Positions 16,499 to 25,671 of a DNA stretch of 64,000 bases are shown here, in pieces. The DNA comes from Dryocola boscaweniae (lineage in GTDB: Bacteria; Pseudomonadota; Gammaproteobacteria; Enterobacterales; Enterobacteriaceae), in contig NZ_JALHAP010000082.1 in assembly GCF_025215095.1 (NCBI RefSeq), positions 434,001-498,000 on the forward strand. Direction: 5' to 3'. The first letter of the stretch is position 1; each line of letters begins with the position of its first letter. The notes below the pieces were generated by a model, which saw nothing but the letters and a program-made list of their open reading frames with translations, did no database searches and had not been told where the DNA came from. The position numbers were made by a program, and so were the translations under genes.

Positions 16499-18469
16499 TT
16501 AACTGCTGGCTTTTTTCGGCAGGGTTTTCATCAGCTCATCCGGGCTGATTGTCGCAACGATGCTGCCGGGCAGCGGCATCTTAAGGATATGATTTTTCAT
16601 TTTGCCGATAACGTGCATTTCGCACGGGCGACAGTCGAATTTCAGGGTCAGAACCTCATCGCCGTGCACCAGTTGCATTGGCGTTGCGCGCCAGCTTTTA
16701 ATATTACCTTTCGCCTGTTTCGGACACAGGTTAAACGCAAAACGCAGGCAATGTTTGGTGATCATCACCGGCACTTCGCCCTTCTCTTCGTGCGCCTCAT
16801 AAGCGGCATCAATAAGCTTCACGCCATAACGCTGATAAAATTCACGGGCTTTATGGTTGTAGACGTTCGCCAGGAAAGTGAGATGCTCTTCCGGATAAAC
16901 GGGAGCAGGAACACTGACAGCTTTACGCGCCCCTCGCTGATACTGCTGTAAACGCGCTTCCGTAAGCTGGTCAATGGTGTCGCGACGTAGCTGGTTTAGC
17001 TGGCCGTTCGGCACAAACAGTGGTGCCGGCAGTGCGATATTTACCGCGCGCGCGGAATACATCGTCTGGCCGAGCTTCACGAGTCCGTCGCGCAGGCTGT
17101 CATACGCTTTCTGCGGGTTGTTTGCTGTTTCGAACTGGCCTTCCAGCGTCCGGGTTACGCTTACGCCATCTTCGCAGGTCAGGGTCAGCACGAGCTGTTC
17201 TTCCCAACCGCTCAGTTCCATATCCACCGCCACGCGACGTTCGCTGGAGGTTTTCAGCAGGGCCTGTTGCCAGTTGTGGTCGAGATTGCGGTTAAGCGGA
17301 TGATGCGGGCGTACATTTTTCAGCGTGTCCGGCATTTCGTTTGGCCAGACGCGGTACTGATTTTTGCCCGTTTTCTCAACCGTGTTGGCGCGGAACCCGA
17401 CGATTTCACGCTTGATTAACACGTTCAGACCATCGCCGTTTGTCAGCGTACTGGCCTCGGTAACCGCAACGTCCAGATGATCTTTGCCGACCTTCAGCAC
17501 TTCACCCACCGGCAGACCGATGAACTTCGGCGAATCGAAGGCGCCGATATCAATTTTGCGTTCGTTAACGAAATAGTCCGTGCTGCCGCGGTGGAACGTT
17601 TTGTCCGGCGAAGGAATAAAGAAATGCGAAGTCACGCCTGCAGAAGCGCGCTGCAAGTCCGTGCGATTTTCCATTAGTTCATCAAGGAGCTGGCGATAAT
17701 AAGCGGTGATATTCTTCACATAGCTCATATCTTTATAACGGCCTTCAATCTTGAAGGAGCGCACGCCTGCATCCACCAGCGCCGCAAGGTTTGCGCTCTG
17801 GTCGTTGTCTTTCATCGACAGCAGGTGTTTTTCGAACGCGACCACGCGTCCCCGATCGTCTTTAAGGGTATACGGCAGGCGGCAGGCCTGCGAGCAATCG
17901 CCACGGTTTGCGCTGCGCCCCGTCTGGGCGTGAGAAATATTGCACTGGCCGGAATACGCGACGCACAGCGCGCCGTGAATAAAGAACTCAATGGTGGCAT
18001 CAACGTTCTGATGAATGGCACGAATCTGATCCAGATTCAGCTCGCGAGCCAGAACGATCTGCGAGAAGCCCACGTCTGAGAGAAACTTCGCCTTTTCCAC
18101 GCTGCGGATATCGCACTGGGTGCTGGCATGCAGTTCAATGGGCGGCAGATCCATTTCCAGCACGCCCATATCCTGAACAATCAGCGCATCAACGCCGGCC
18201 TGGTAGAGATCGTGAATCATCAGCCGCGCGGGTTCCAGCTCGTTGTCATGCAGGATGGTATTTAAGGTGACAAAAATTTTGGCGCCGTAGCGATGGGCAA
18301 AAGGCACCAGTTCGGCAAGGTCGCGCAGGCTGTTACCGGCATTATGGCGAGCGCCAAAACCGGGACCGCCGATATACACGGCGTCAGCGCCATGCAAAAT
18401 GGCTTCGCGAGCAATGTCGGTATCGCGGGCGGGGCTGAGTAATTCAAGATGATTAGCGTGCAGGCGCAT
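16499..18469 (-). CDS. rlhA: 23S rRNA C2501 hydroxylase RlhA (peptidase U32 family)
   Basis: RlhA (YdcP) is required for 5-hydroxylation of C2501 in 23S rRNA. Despite the peptidase U32 label it is an RNA-modification enzyme. The 656-residue protein matches E. coli RlhA nearly end to end, with the U32 signature GRYKDMSYVKNITAYY and conserved cysteines (GALCVAYSGQC, GDCSQAC, FDCRPCEMH) that are thought to bind an iron-sulfur cluster. It is single-gene, followed by two terminators. Confidence 0.94.
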   Translation of the reverse strand: MRLHANHLELLSPARDTDIAREAILHGADAVYIGGPGFGARHNAGNSLRDLAELVPFAHRYGAKIFVTLNTILHDNELEPARLMIHDLYQAGVDALIVQDMGVLEMDLPPIELHASTQCDIRSVEKAKFLSDVGFSQIVLARELNLDQIRAIHQNVDATIEFFIHGALCVAYSGQCNISHAQTGRSANRGDCSQACRLPYTLKDDRGRVVAFEKHLLSMKDNDQSANLAALVDAGVRSFKIEGRYKDMSYVKNITAYYRQLLDELMENRTDLQRASAGVTSHFFIPSPDKTFHRGSTDYFVNERKIDIGAFDSPKFIGLPVGEVLKVGKDHLDVAVTEASTLTNGDGLNVLIKREIVGFRANTVEKTGKNQYRVWPNEMPDTLKNVRPHHPLNRNLDHNWQQALLKTSSERRVAVDMELSGWEEQLVLTLTCEDGVSVTRTLEGQFETANNPQKAYDSLRDGLVKLGQTMYSARAVNIALPAPLFVPNGQLNQLRRDTIDQLTEARLQQYQRGARKAVSVPAPVYPEEHLTFLANVYNHKAREFYQRYGVKLIDAAYEAHEEKGEVPVMITKHCLRFAFNLCPKQAKGNIKSWRATPMQLVHGDEVLTLKFDCRPCEMHVIGKMKNHILKMPLPGSIVATISPDELMKTLPKKASS

Positions 18470-18570
18470 AGTTCGTCGTTTTAAGTAGATAGGCGAAAGG
18501 CGGCTATTGTAGTCAGAAAGGACGAGTAAAAACAGGAGATGTTTTGTTCAAATATCATTCAGATTCCAGA

Positions 18571-18600
18571 GGGGCGGATAAGCGCAAGCGCCCGCCGCCC
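18571..18600. repeat. Single REP-like unit
   Basis: GGGGCGGATAAGCGCAAGCG followed by CCCGCCGCCC has the classical REP layout (imperfect GC palindrome around GCGCAAGCGC). It lies just beyond the end of the rhodanese gene, between it and the divergent end of rlhA upstream DNA. Confidence 0.65.
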
Positions 18601-18608
18601 TTCAGGAC

Positions 18609-20180
18609 TTAAATCACCCAAAAGCCATGCGTGCCATCGCGCTCAAGCTGCGCCACCAGGCCGTATTCCCATTGCAAATAGTCTTCCATCGCCTTGCGAG
18701 GAACGTTTGTGCCTTCATAAGGGCGGCGATAGCGATCTTCCGGGCGATGCAGTTCGCCTTCAACGCCCTGTGCCAAAGGACGGTTTTCAGCAATCCATGC
18801 CAGCGTCCCGCCCTGCAGGACATAAACCGGACGCCCGGACAGCGCCTGTAATTCCGGCGCGGCAAATCTTGCCAGCGCGCTGCTGCCGCAGGTAACAACC
18901 CAACGATCCGGCTCGGGCAGCGTTGCAACGGCAGCTTTTAGCTGTGCGCGGCCAAGCCATTTTGCGCCGGGAATGTGCCGTGCGCGGAAGTTTGCGGACG
19001 TGGTGAAATCCAGCAGCGTTGTGCCCGGCTGTTCCAGCCATGCGGCCAGCGTTGCAGGCGAAATTTCTTCAACTTTTGGCGCCGCTGGTACAGGAGCCTG
19101 CCAGTCGCCTCGGTCGGTGAACAGTTCACGAGACGCTTCCAGCACCGCCACCTCCCAGCCCATTTGCGCAAGCCATGATGCGGCCATTGGCGCGCGTACG
19201 CCATCATCATCCACCAGTACGATTCTTCCGCCCCGCACGGCTGCATAATGATCGGTTTCCTGCACCAACTGCCCGCCCGGCACCGATCTGGCGCCAGGTA
19301 AATGGCCCGCTCGATATTCTTCAGGCGAGCGCACATCGAAAAGCCAGGTGTTGCGGTCGCTGTTATGCCGCCAGACTTGCCAGTCGCTCCACGCAACAAA
19401 ACTCACCCCCGCGCTGGTTGCCAGCTCCCAGGCCGCAATGCGTTCGGCTTCTTCTTCGCCGCTGCTTTCCTGCGCCTGACGTTCCTGTCCCTGCTCAAGC
19501 GCCTGGCCCGCCAGCGTCCAGCCGATAGTGCCATTTCGCAGGGCCGCAACCGGGTTGCTGATGCCCGCGTTAATTAACGATTGCGCGCCGATAATGCTGC
19601 GTGTGCGGCCTGCGCAGTTCACCACAATCTGCGTTTGCGGGCCGCTAACCTGCGCGCGCGCTTTAAGCACAAGATCGCCGCCGGGCAGGCTGATACTGCC
19701 CGGAATATTCATCGTCTGGTATTCATCAAACCGCCTCACGTCCAGCACCACCAGCTCGGTTCCCTGCCGTTGCAGTTTTTGCACCTCTTCGGCGCTTAAC
19801 GAAGGCGTGTGCCGCTTCGCCTCTACCAGTTCACCAAACGCTTTACTCGGCGCGTTCACGTCGATAAAAATCTCCCCGCCCGCTTCCTGCCAGCCCTGTA
19901 AACCGCCTGCCAGCAGCGCCACATCCCGATAGCCAAGCTGTTTGAGCTTTTCGACAGCTTTGATGGCCAGCCCTTCGCCGTTGTCATAGACGGTTATCGG
20001 CGTAGTGCGGCGCGGGATACGCGCATAAACCTCAAGCTCCAGCTTGCCGAGGGGAATATTCGCGGCAAACAAAGGATGACCGGAAGCAAACGGAGCCTCT
20101 TCGCGCACGTCTATCAGCGCCAGCTCTTCTTTAGCCGCCAGCGTTGCGCGCAGTTGTGCATAGTGCCGTAATTCACTCAT
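18609..20180 (-). CDS. Four-domain rhodanese sulfurtransferase
   Basis: The 523-residue protein is a chain of four rhodanese-like domains (about 1-110, 125-230, 255-365, 375-475). Only domains 2 and 4 hold the active-site cysteine: Cys189 in VVNCAGRTRS and Cys431 in VVTCGSSALAR. Domains 1 and 3 have Asp at that place (YDNGEG, VDDDGV), so they are probably structural. The enzyme would move sulfane sulfur to a thiophilic acceptor such as sulfite or cyanide. It overlaps the thiol dioxygenase gene by four bases (ATGA), implying a joint pathway that handles sulfur released from thiols. Confidence 0.85.
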   Translation of the reverse strand: MSELRHYAQLRATLAAKEELALIDVREEAPFASGHPLFAANIPLGKLELEVYARIPRRTTPITVYDNGEGLAIKAVEKLKQLGYRDVALLAGGLQGWQEAGGEIFIDVNAPSKAFGELVEAKRHTPSLSAEEVQKLQRQGTELVVLDVRRFDEYQTMNIPGSISLPGGDLVLKARAQVSGPQTQIVVNCAGRTRSIIGAQSLINAGISNPVAALRNGTIGWTLAGQALEQGQERQAQESSGEEEAERIAAWELATSAGVSFVAWSDWQVWRHNSDRNTWLFDVRSPEEYRAGHLPGARSVPGGQLVQETDHYAAVRGGRIVLVDDDGVRAPMAASWLAQMGWEVAVLEASRELFTDRGDWQAPVPAAPKVEEISPATLAAWLEQPGTTLLDFTTSANFRARHIPGAKWLGRAQLKAAVATLPEPDRWVVTCGSSALARFAAPELQALSGRPVYVLQGGTLAWIAENRPLAQGVEGELHRPEDRYRRPYEGTNVPRKAMEDYLQWEYGLVAQLERDGTHGFWVI

Positions 20181-20788
20181 ACCGCCCTCTCTTTAGACAG
20201 GTCCCAGATGTTCGGCAGGAAAGCCCCCGAATAGCCGGAAATAAATGGTTTCTCGTCGCCGTCGGTGGTGTACACCCGGCGTTGAACCGCGCCAATATTG
20301 GCGCCGTAGACATGAATGCTGACAGAAACCCGATCGTCAAAGGCATTGCTTACCTGATGCACATCCTGCGCGCCAGGAGAGACGGTTTCGATGTCGCCCG
20401 GCCTGAGCGTGACCGCCTCGCCTTCCGGCACCCATTTGCCGTTAACTCGGGCATAAAACTGGCTGCGCTCAGAACCGCGCAGCATGCCAATCAGGCCCCA
20501 CACGCCATGGTTATGAATCGGGGTTTGTTGTCCCGGGCCCCAAACAAAACTTACCACCGAGAAGCGCCCCTGAGGGTCGGCATACAACAAATGTTGCTGG
20601 TAATGCTGAGGATGGGGGATCGCTGCGACTTCAGGCAGCCAGTCGTCGTGACGCACCAGCTCGGACAGGAGCCGGTGGCCTTTTTCCAGCAGCGGTTTCT
20701 CCTGATGAAAATGCTCCACAAGCCTTGAGAACTCGGCGAGGAAATGGCGTAAGCGCGCATAGTTTGGCGCAGATGGCGATGTGGACAT
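20177..20788 (-). CDS. Thiol dioxygenase, probably 3-mercaptopropionate type
   Basis: A cupin of the cysteine dioxygenase family (203 residues) that oxidises a thiol to a sulfinate with Fe(II) and O2. The iron triad is His92, His94 (PIHNHGVWG) and His144 (DVHQVSN); the Ser157-His159-Tyr161 catalytic relay is present. The residue equivalent to substrate-binding Arg60 of mammalian cysteine dioxygenase is Gln65 (YQQHLL), the mark of bacterial 3-mercaptopropionate dioxygenases rather than strict cysteine dioxygenases. Co-translated with the rhodanese gene, divergent from a sulfonate-monooxygenase-like gene. Confidence 0.85.
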   Translation of the reverse strand: MSTSPSAPNYARLRHFLAEFSRLVEHFHQEKPLLEKGHRLLSELVRHDDWLPEVAAIPHPQHYQQHLLYADPQGRFSVVSFVWGPGQQTPIHNHGVWGLIGMLRGSERSQFYARVNGKWVPEGEAVTLRPGDIETVSPGAQDVHQVSNAFDDRVSVSIHVYGANIGAVQRRVYTTDGDEKPFISGYSGAFLPNIWDLSKERAV

Positions 20789-20977
20789 GGCGGGCTCTCA
20801 GTGAGTCTAAAAACCAAAGACTACCAGCGTCGCTCATCACCCCAAATGCCGGAAAAGCAATTGGTTATGCGCAATCCGGCATAGGCCCATCCTGGCAAAG
20901 CATAGCCAGAATTCGCATTTCAGCGGTGACGACTCCCCCGCTATGGTGGGTACACAAACAACGATAAGGAACCTGCA
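20789..20977. promoter_or_regulatory. Divergent control region of the sulfur block
   Basis: This 189-bp region must drive both arms. It holds an interrupted inverted repeat, TGCCGGA (20847-20853) and TCCGGCA (20875-20881). CysB/Cbl sites are too degenerate to call by eye. ATAAGGA just before 20978 is the ribosome-binding site of the plus-strand operon. Confidence 0.5.
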
Positions 20978-22063
20978 ATGAGCATTCAATTCCTCGGCAT
21001 GATAGGCCATCGTCTGGCCTCAGAAATCCTGCCTGCTACCGGGCCTGTATTTGATAAAGACTATATTGCGCGCTTTGCCAAAGCCCACGAAGACGCAGGC
21101 TTTGACCGTATTCTGGTGGGCTACTGGTCGGATCAACCAGACGGATTTCTGGTCACCGCACACGCCGGAGCCAACACTTCACGCGTGAAATTTTTGCTGG
21201 CGCACCGGCCGGGTTTCGTTGCGCCAACGCTTGCGGCACGGAAACTCGCCACGCTGGATCACCTGTTGGATGGCCGTCTGGCGGTGCATATCATCAGCGG
21301 CGGCAGCGACGCCGAACAGCGTAAAGACGGCGACTGGCTGAATAAAGAAGAACGCTACGCGCGCACCGATGAATTTCTTACCGTGTTGAACAACAGCCTG
21401 CACGGCGAAGAACCCTACGATCACACGGGAGGATTCTTCCGGGCTGAACAGGCTTTCTCTGCCATTAAACCTGTGCAGCCTCGCCTGCCGGTTTACTTCG
21501 GCGGTTCGTCCAACGAGGCCATTGAGGTTGCGGCAAAACATGCGGATGTTTTTGCATTGTGGGGCGAGCCGCTAGCCGGAGCGCGTCAAACGGTGGAAGC
21601 CGTACGGGCCGCAGCCAAACAGCACAATCGGAGTATCAGTTTTAATATTTCATTCCGTCCGATCCTCGGCAAAACGGAGGCCGAAGCCTGGGAGAAAGCA
21701 GAGCATATTCGCGAAACAACCCGCCAAAACCTGGCAGAAAACCACCACACCTACGGCCTGAAAAAACCGCAAAGCGTGGGGGCGAAGCGCCTGCTTGAAG
21801 CGGCGCATCAGGGCGATCGCCTGGATAGCAGATTATGGACGGGCATCGCGGCGCTGGTTGGCGGCGGCTACAACTCTACCGCGCTTGTGGGCACGCCGGA
21901 TCAGGTTTCCGACGCCCTGCTTGAGTATTACGACTTAGGCATCGACAGTTTCCTGATCCGCGGATTTGACCCGCTTAACGACGCCGTCGAATACGGTAAA
22001 GAGCTGATTCCGCTGACGCGCGAAAAGGCCGCGGCCCGCCATCGTCTTGCAAGGAGCGCCTGA
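20978..22063 (+). CDS. SsuD-like FMNH2-dependent monooxygenase (LLM family)
   Basis: A 361-residue bacterial-luciferase-like monooxygenase most like SsuD, which splits alkanesulfonates to aldehyde and sulfite using reduced FMN. Family marks include DHLLDGRLAVHIISGG, YFGGSSNEAIEVA, ALWGEPL and GIDSFLIRGF. The partner flavin reductase (SsuE) is not nearby, so reduced flavin must come from elsewhere. The SsuA-like binding-protein gene starts in its stop codon (ATGA). The substrate could be an organosulfur compound related to the thiol oxidised by the divergent dioxygenase; that is inference. Confidence 0.82.
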   Translation: MSIQFLGMIGHRLASEILPATGPVFDKDYIARFAKAHEDAGFDRILVGYWSDQPDGFLVTAHAGANTSRVKFLLAHRPGFVAPTLAARKLATLDHLLDGRLAVHIISGGSDAEQRKDGDWLNKEERYARTDEFLTVLNNSLHGEEPYDHTGGFFRAEQAFSAIKPVQPRLPVYFGGSSNEAIEVAAKHADVFALWGEPLAGARQTVEAVRAAAKQHNRSISFNISFRPILGKTEAEAWEKAEHIRETTRQNLAENHHTYGLKKPQSVGAKRLLEAAHQGDRLDSRLWTGIAALVGGGYNSTALVGTPDQVSDALLEYYDLGIDSFLIRGFDPLNDAVEYGKELIPLTREKAAARHRLARSA

Positions 22064-22992
22064 TGAAAAAGTGGATAACCGCCGGGCTCGCCCTGGCGAT
22101 GTGGAGCGCCTTCTCACAGGCGGAAGTTACCCTGCACATTGGGGATCAGAAAGGCGGGATGCGCTCACAGCTTGAGGCGGCAAATAAACTTGAAAACCTG
22201 CCGTATAAAATCGAATGGTCCGAGTTTCCCGCTGCCGCGCCGCTGGCTGAAGCGCTGAACGCCGGGGCAATCGACGTGGGCATTATCGGCGATGCGCCGT
22301 TGCTGTTTGCCGTTGCTGCTGGAGCGCAAGCAAAGGCTATTGCGGTAAGCAAATCTGATCCGTACGGCACCGCGTTGCTGGTGCGCCCGGACAGCCCGGT
22401 CAAATCTGCCGCCGATCTAAAAGGCAAAAGCATCGCGACAAACCGCGGCTCAATCGGCCATTTTGTCGCGCTGAAAGCGCTGGAATCCGCCGGGCTAAGC
22501 GCAAAAGACGTTACTTTCCGTTTTCTGCCGCCGAGCGAAGCAAAACTGGCGCTGATTCAGGGGTCGGTGGATGTCTGGGCAACCTGGGAACCTTATACCG
22601 CTTATGCTGAAAGCGTGGATAAGCTGCGGGTGGCGGTGAGCGGACGTGGATTATGGTCAGGCAATACGTTTCTTGCCGCCACCGACAGCGCGCTGGCAGA
22701 CAGCGAGAAAAAAGCCGCTATCGCCGATTATCTGCAGCGTCTGAACGCCGCACAGGTGTGGGCAAACCAGCATCCTGACGTTTATGGTAAAACGCTGGCG
22801 AAGATAATCGGTTTTCCGCAAGACGTGGCGCGTTTGTCCTTTGAGCGTCGCCATTCTGCCTGGCAAACCATCGACGACACCACGGTAACGCAACAGCAGC
22901 AAACCGCCGACTTCTACCATACAAGCAGTTTGCTGCCGAAAACGATTCAGGTAACGCCGACGTTCAGCCACGCTTTTCAGGTGAGCAAGTAG
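22063..22992 (+). CDS. SsuA/TauA-like periplasmic sulfonate-binding protein
   Basis: A 309-residue NMT1/SsuA-like binding protein with a signal peptide ending in SQA (about residue 20) and the family pattern EALNAGAIDVGIIGDAPLLFA and VWATWEPYTAYAE. It would deliver an aliphatic sulfonate or related compound to an ABC importer. No permease or ATPase is encoded next to it, so it must share SsuBC/TauBC or another importer. Translationally coupled to the monooxygenase. Confidence 0.82.
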   Translation: MKKWITAGLALAMWSAFSQAEVTLHIGDQKGGMRSQLEAANKLENLPYKIEWSEFPAAAPLAEALNAGAIDVGIIGDAPLLFAVAAGAQAKAIAVSKSDPYGTALLVRPDSPVKSAADLKGKSIATNRGSIGHFVALKALESAGLSAKDVTFRFLPPSEAKLALIQGSVDVWATWEPYTAYAESVDKLRVAVSGRGLWSGNTFLAATDSALADSEKKAAIADYLQRLNAAQVWANQHPDVYGKTLAKIIGFPQDVARLSFERRHSAWQTIDDTTVTQQQQTADFYHTSSLLPKTIQVTPTFSHAFQVSK

Positions 22993-22993
22993 T

Positions 22994-23794
22994 TTACAGC
23001 CCGCGCTCGCTAATCCATTTCGCTAAAGCGACATCGTTTTGCAAAAGCCGCCAGGCCTCTGTGACCCGCGCAGGGATTTCTACATGAGTAATGAAATCCC
23101 TGCCTTTTGGGCCGTAGCCCTGCTCGTCGTCTCTGATACGCGGGAGTTCGCCAAGAATCAGCGAAATATAACGCGCAACCGGCCACAATCCTTTTTCATT
23201 CGGCGTGAAACGGGTCGCCCGTTCATCGCTTTTAACGACGGGTATGAAACCAGGCCAGTTGCGCCACTGCGGCTGCAACGCTTCTTTCTGCCATGCTCGT
23301 TCAAAAGTTGCCGCCGTGCGGCGTTGCATGGTCGGGTCCTGAATCAGAACCACACGCTCCGGCGTTAACGCCTGTTCAGCCATAACCCGCTTCGCAAAGC
23401 TGGCGTTCTCGCCGCAGTTGGTAGATTTCTCTTCCGTGATGACTTTATCCGCCGGAATTTTCCAGAACGTTGTTGCAATGTCTTTCAGGATGGCGGCTTC
23501 GGCACGCCCCGTGGTCGGGAGGGTGTTATAACGAGGATGAGCGGCGATGGCGCCGTATAAAAAAGTGGTTGAATGGCCAATGCCGCCGGCAATCAGAAGC
23601 GGGAGTTCACTGCCCGCTGCAAACTGGCACGCAGCATCAATGGTGGGGATGACCGCATTGCCTGCCAGCACAATGAGTTCTGCATCGTCTGCCTGCGGGG
23701 AGCGGGCAAAATCATTGCGCGCAAGCCACTGCCCCAGGATGTTAATCGCATCGATCGTTGTTGCCTGTAAGGCCGGGAAAGTTGTCGTCAACAT
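22994..23794 (-). CDS. ydcF: YdcF, DUF218-family protein
   Basis: YdcF belongs to the DUF218 (SanA/ElyC-like) family with a Rossmann-like fold; the E. coli protein binds S-adenosylmethionine but its role is unknown. The 266-residue product has the signature stretches AGNAVIPTIDAACQF, GGIGHSTTFLYGAI, STNCGENA and DPTMQRRT, all as in E. coli. No signal peptide, so cytoplasmic. Convergent with the binding-protein gene, one base apart. Confidence 0.9.
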   Translation of the reverse strand: MLTTTFPALQATTIDAINILGQWLARNDFARSPQADDAELIVLAGNAVIPTIDAACQFAAGSELPLLIAGGIGHSTTFLYGAIAAHPRYNTLPTTGRAEAAILKDIATTFWKIPADKVITEEKSTNCGENASFAKRVMAEQALTPERVVLIQDPTMQRRTAATFERAWQKEALQPQWRNWPGFIPVVKSDERATRFTPNEKGLWPVARYISLILGELPRIRDDEQGYGPKGRDFITHVEIPARVTEAWRLLQNDVALAKWISERGL

Positions 23795-23936
23795 AACCCC
23801 TCCGTGTCAAAAACCAATGGGTATTCTATATCAACGCAGGCTCAGGCCGAATCAGAAGGAGCCGAAAGGAAATGCGGCACGGCGGGCGCTCAGGATAACG
23901 TACTCACGCCGCTGGACATGAGTACGTTTGCAGGAA

Positions 23937-24350
23937 TTAAACGCTTGGTTCTTCCGCTGAAGGGGTTATTTCTTCAGGCTGAACTTCTTTAAACTCCGGC
24001 TTGCTTTTGGTCACGGCATATTCCACCGCTTTCTTGCTATTGGCGGTGGTGGTGAGCTTCACAGGCGCTACGCTTACTTTGCCGATTAAAGATTTAGCAT
24101 AGCCGCCAATCTGGTAGGTTCCTTCCGGCAGGCGAAGCGCGACGCTTTCGCCAACTTTTAACGCAGCGGCATCTTTACCGTCCACGGTTACATACACCGT
24201 GGTGCCATCATCGGTACGGGTCCAGGCGTGCTCAACGGTGACAAGCGTAGGGCCGGTAGTAAAGTCTGCCGCTGGCTCTCCGGTGACAGGTTTGGCACAG
24301 CCCAAAAGAGAAAAAGCCGCGAGTGCGGTAAGGGTGAAACGATAACTCAT
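23937..24350 (-). CDS. Putative lipoprotein
   Basis: A 137-residue protein with a lipoprotein signal ending in a LLGC lipobox (Cys18), so probably lipidated and attached to an envelope membrane (residue +2 is Ala, favouring the outer membrane). The remainder looks beta-rich and has an acidic tail; I do not recognise the family. It lies 23 bases after the coiled-coil gene on the same strand and is probably co-transcribed with it. Confidence 0.65.
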   Translation of the reverse strand: MSYRFTLTALAAFSLLGCAKPVTGEPAADFTTGPTLVTVEHAWTRTDDGTTVYVTVDGKDAAALKVGESVALRLPEGTYQIGGYAKSLIGKVSVAPVKLTTTANSKKAVEYAVTKSKPEFKEVQPEEITPSAEEPSV

Positions 24351-24373
24351 TGATTAATTCCTGCGGGGGTGGG

Positions 24374-25543
24374 TTATTTTTCTGTCATCCAGCGCATGAA
24401 GCTTTTCGCGCCTTTCGAACGGGTAAGCTCAGCTTCGGCTGCTTCAAGCTTACGGCTCAATGTTTCACAATGTGAATAGCTGTGCCGGTTGTCGCTGAGC
24501 GCCTGCTCCAGCGCGGCACGGAGCTGCGACAGTTCGGCTTCAGCATTTTCTCGTGCATGAGCGTGATTCTGCGCGGTTTCGGCCATCTCGTCCAGAGTCT
24601 GTTGCAGACTGAGAACCTTCCTGGATAAGTCATCAGCTTGTTGGCTGCTGGCCTGCGCTTCGCCGCGCTGTTCTGTAAGGCTTGCTTCGAGGATTTTATT
24701 CTTGCGGGTTAACTCGCCAAGTTCGTTCTTCAGCACGTTAATGTAAATCTGATGCGCCTGGAGCGCCTGCTCATAGGCGCCCCGCGCCGTGTCGCTTTCC
24801 GCGCCCGTTTCCTGCAACTGTTGCTTAAGCCCGACAATCTGGTTTTGCAGCTCCTGTACCGTTTCGATCAGAGCATCGCCATTTTTAACCAGTTCGCTGC
24901 GTAGCATGCGTTGGTTGTCAATGTCCTGCTGCATGGTTTCGTGCAGTTGGGCAAGCTCAGCGCTGTGCATTTCTTTCTGCGCGCCAAGCGAATCCTGCAG
25001 GAAAAGAATACGCTCGGACAGTTGCTGATTCACCCTGCCGTCCGGCGTCTGGCGAACCTGTTCGTCCATTTTGCGCTGGAGGGTTTCACGCAGTAAGGCC
25101 AGCTCCTGATAATGGTGTTCGCGCTCGTCTTCAAGGCTTTTTTGTAGGCTGGCGATGCGCGTTGAAAGGCGTTGAAGTTCGGCTGGCGGCACAGTGTTTA
25201 GCCGTGCGGCGGCCAGTTCGCTCTGCACTTCCGCAAGGCGTCTGAGCGTTTCAGGATTGTCCTGATAAAGGGTTTTCGTTTTACTCTTACCAACGGCGGC
25301 TCTTAATTCCGCGCGGAGCTGCATGGCCTCAGCCTCGGCAGCTTTCAGACGTGCCAGAACGCCCACGTCATGGCTGCCGAGCCGATTGAGGTTCACACCG
25401 CACAGCGCCTGCTCGATTTCAAACTGAATCTCAGCTTTGCTGCTGTTTTTCATACGATTGCATGCGCTGGCTAAAAAGCTGGCCGCCTCGTTGCTATTGA
25501 CGGTTCCAAAGGCCTTCTTAATCAGATTTTGGATCATGCTCAC
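24374..25543 (-). CDS. Long coiled-coil protein of unknown function
   Basis: 389 residues. The first 60 form a small globular region (MIQNLIKKAFG, SNEAASFLASACNRM); the rest is an almost unbroken heptad-rich coiled coil with many Glu, Gln, Leu and Ala. No membrane segment or signal peptide. Start GTG 25543 has an AGGA site about ten bases upstream; an ATG two codons later is possible. It heads an apparent two-gene operon with the lipoprotein. I do not recognise it; composition suggests a scaffolding or spacing role. Confidence 0.65.
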   Translation of the reverse strand: MSMIQNLIKKAFGTVNSNEAASFLASACNRMKNSSKAEIQFEIEQALCGVNLNRLGSHDVGVLARLKAAEAEAMQLRAELRAAVGKSKTKTLYQDNPETLRRLAEVQSELAAARLNTVPPAELQRLSTRIASLQKSLEDEREHHYQELALLRETLQRKMDEQVRQTPDGRVNQQLSERILFLQDSLGAQKEMHSAELAQLHETMQQDIDNQRMLRSELVKNGDALIETVQELQNQIVGLKQQLQETGAESDTARGAYEQALQAHQIYINVLKNELGELTRKNKILEASLTEQRGEAQASSQQADDLSRKVLSLQQTLDEMAETAQNHAHARENAEAELSQLRAALEQALSDNRHSYSHCETLSRKLEAAEAELTRSKGAKSFMRWMTEK

Positions 25544-25671
25544 AGCAGTGTGTTCCTGTTGTTGGGTGATGTTGAATAGCCCGCGCCGCGCCTGAAAAAT
25601 CGTATTAGCCTTTCATTCATCGGCTGATACGAATATTTCTTTATTTATACAGCGCTTTAGGGGATTCAGCC

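Noticed and set aside
16499..18469. Reading the U32-family protein as a secreted collagenase-like protease
   Set aside because: End-to-end match to RlhA, no signal peptide, conserved cysteines of the rRNA-hydroxylase branch.
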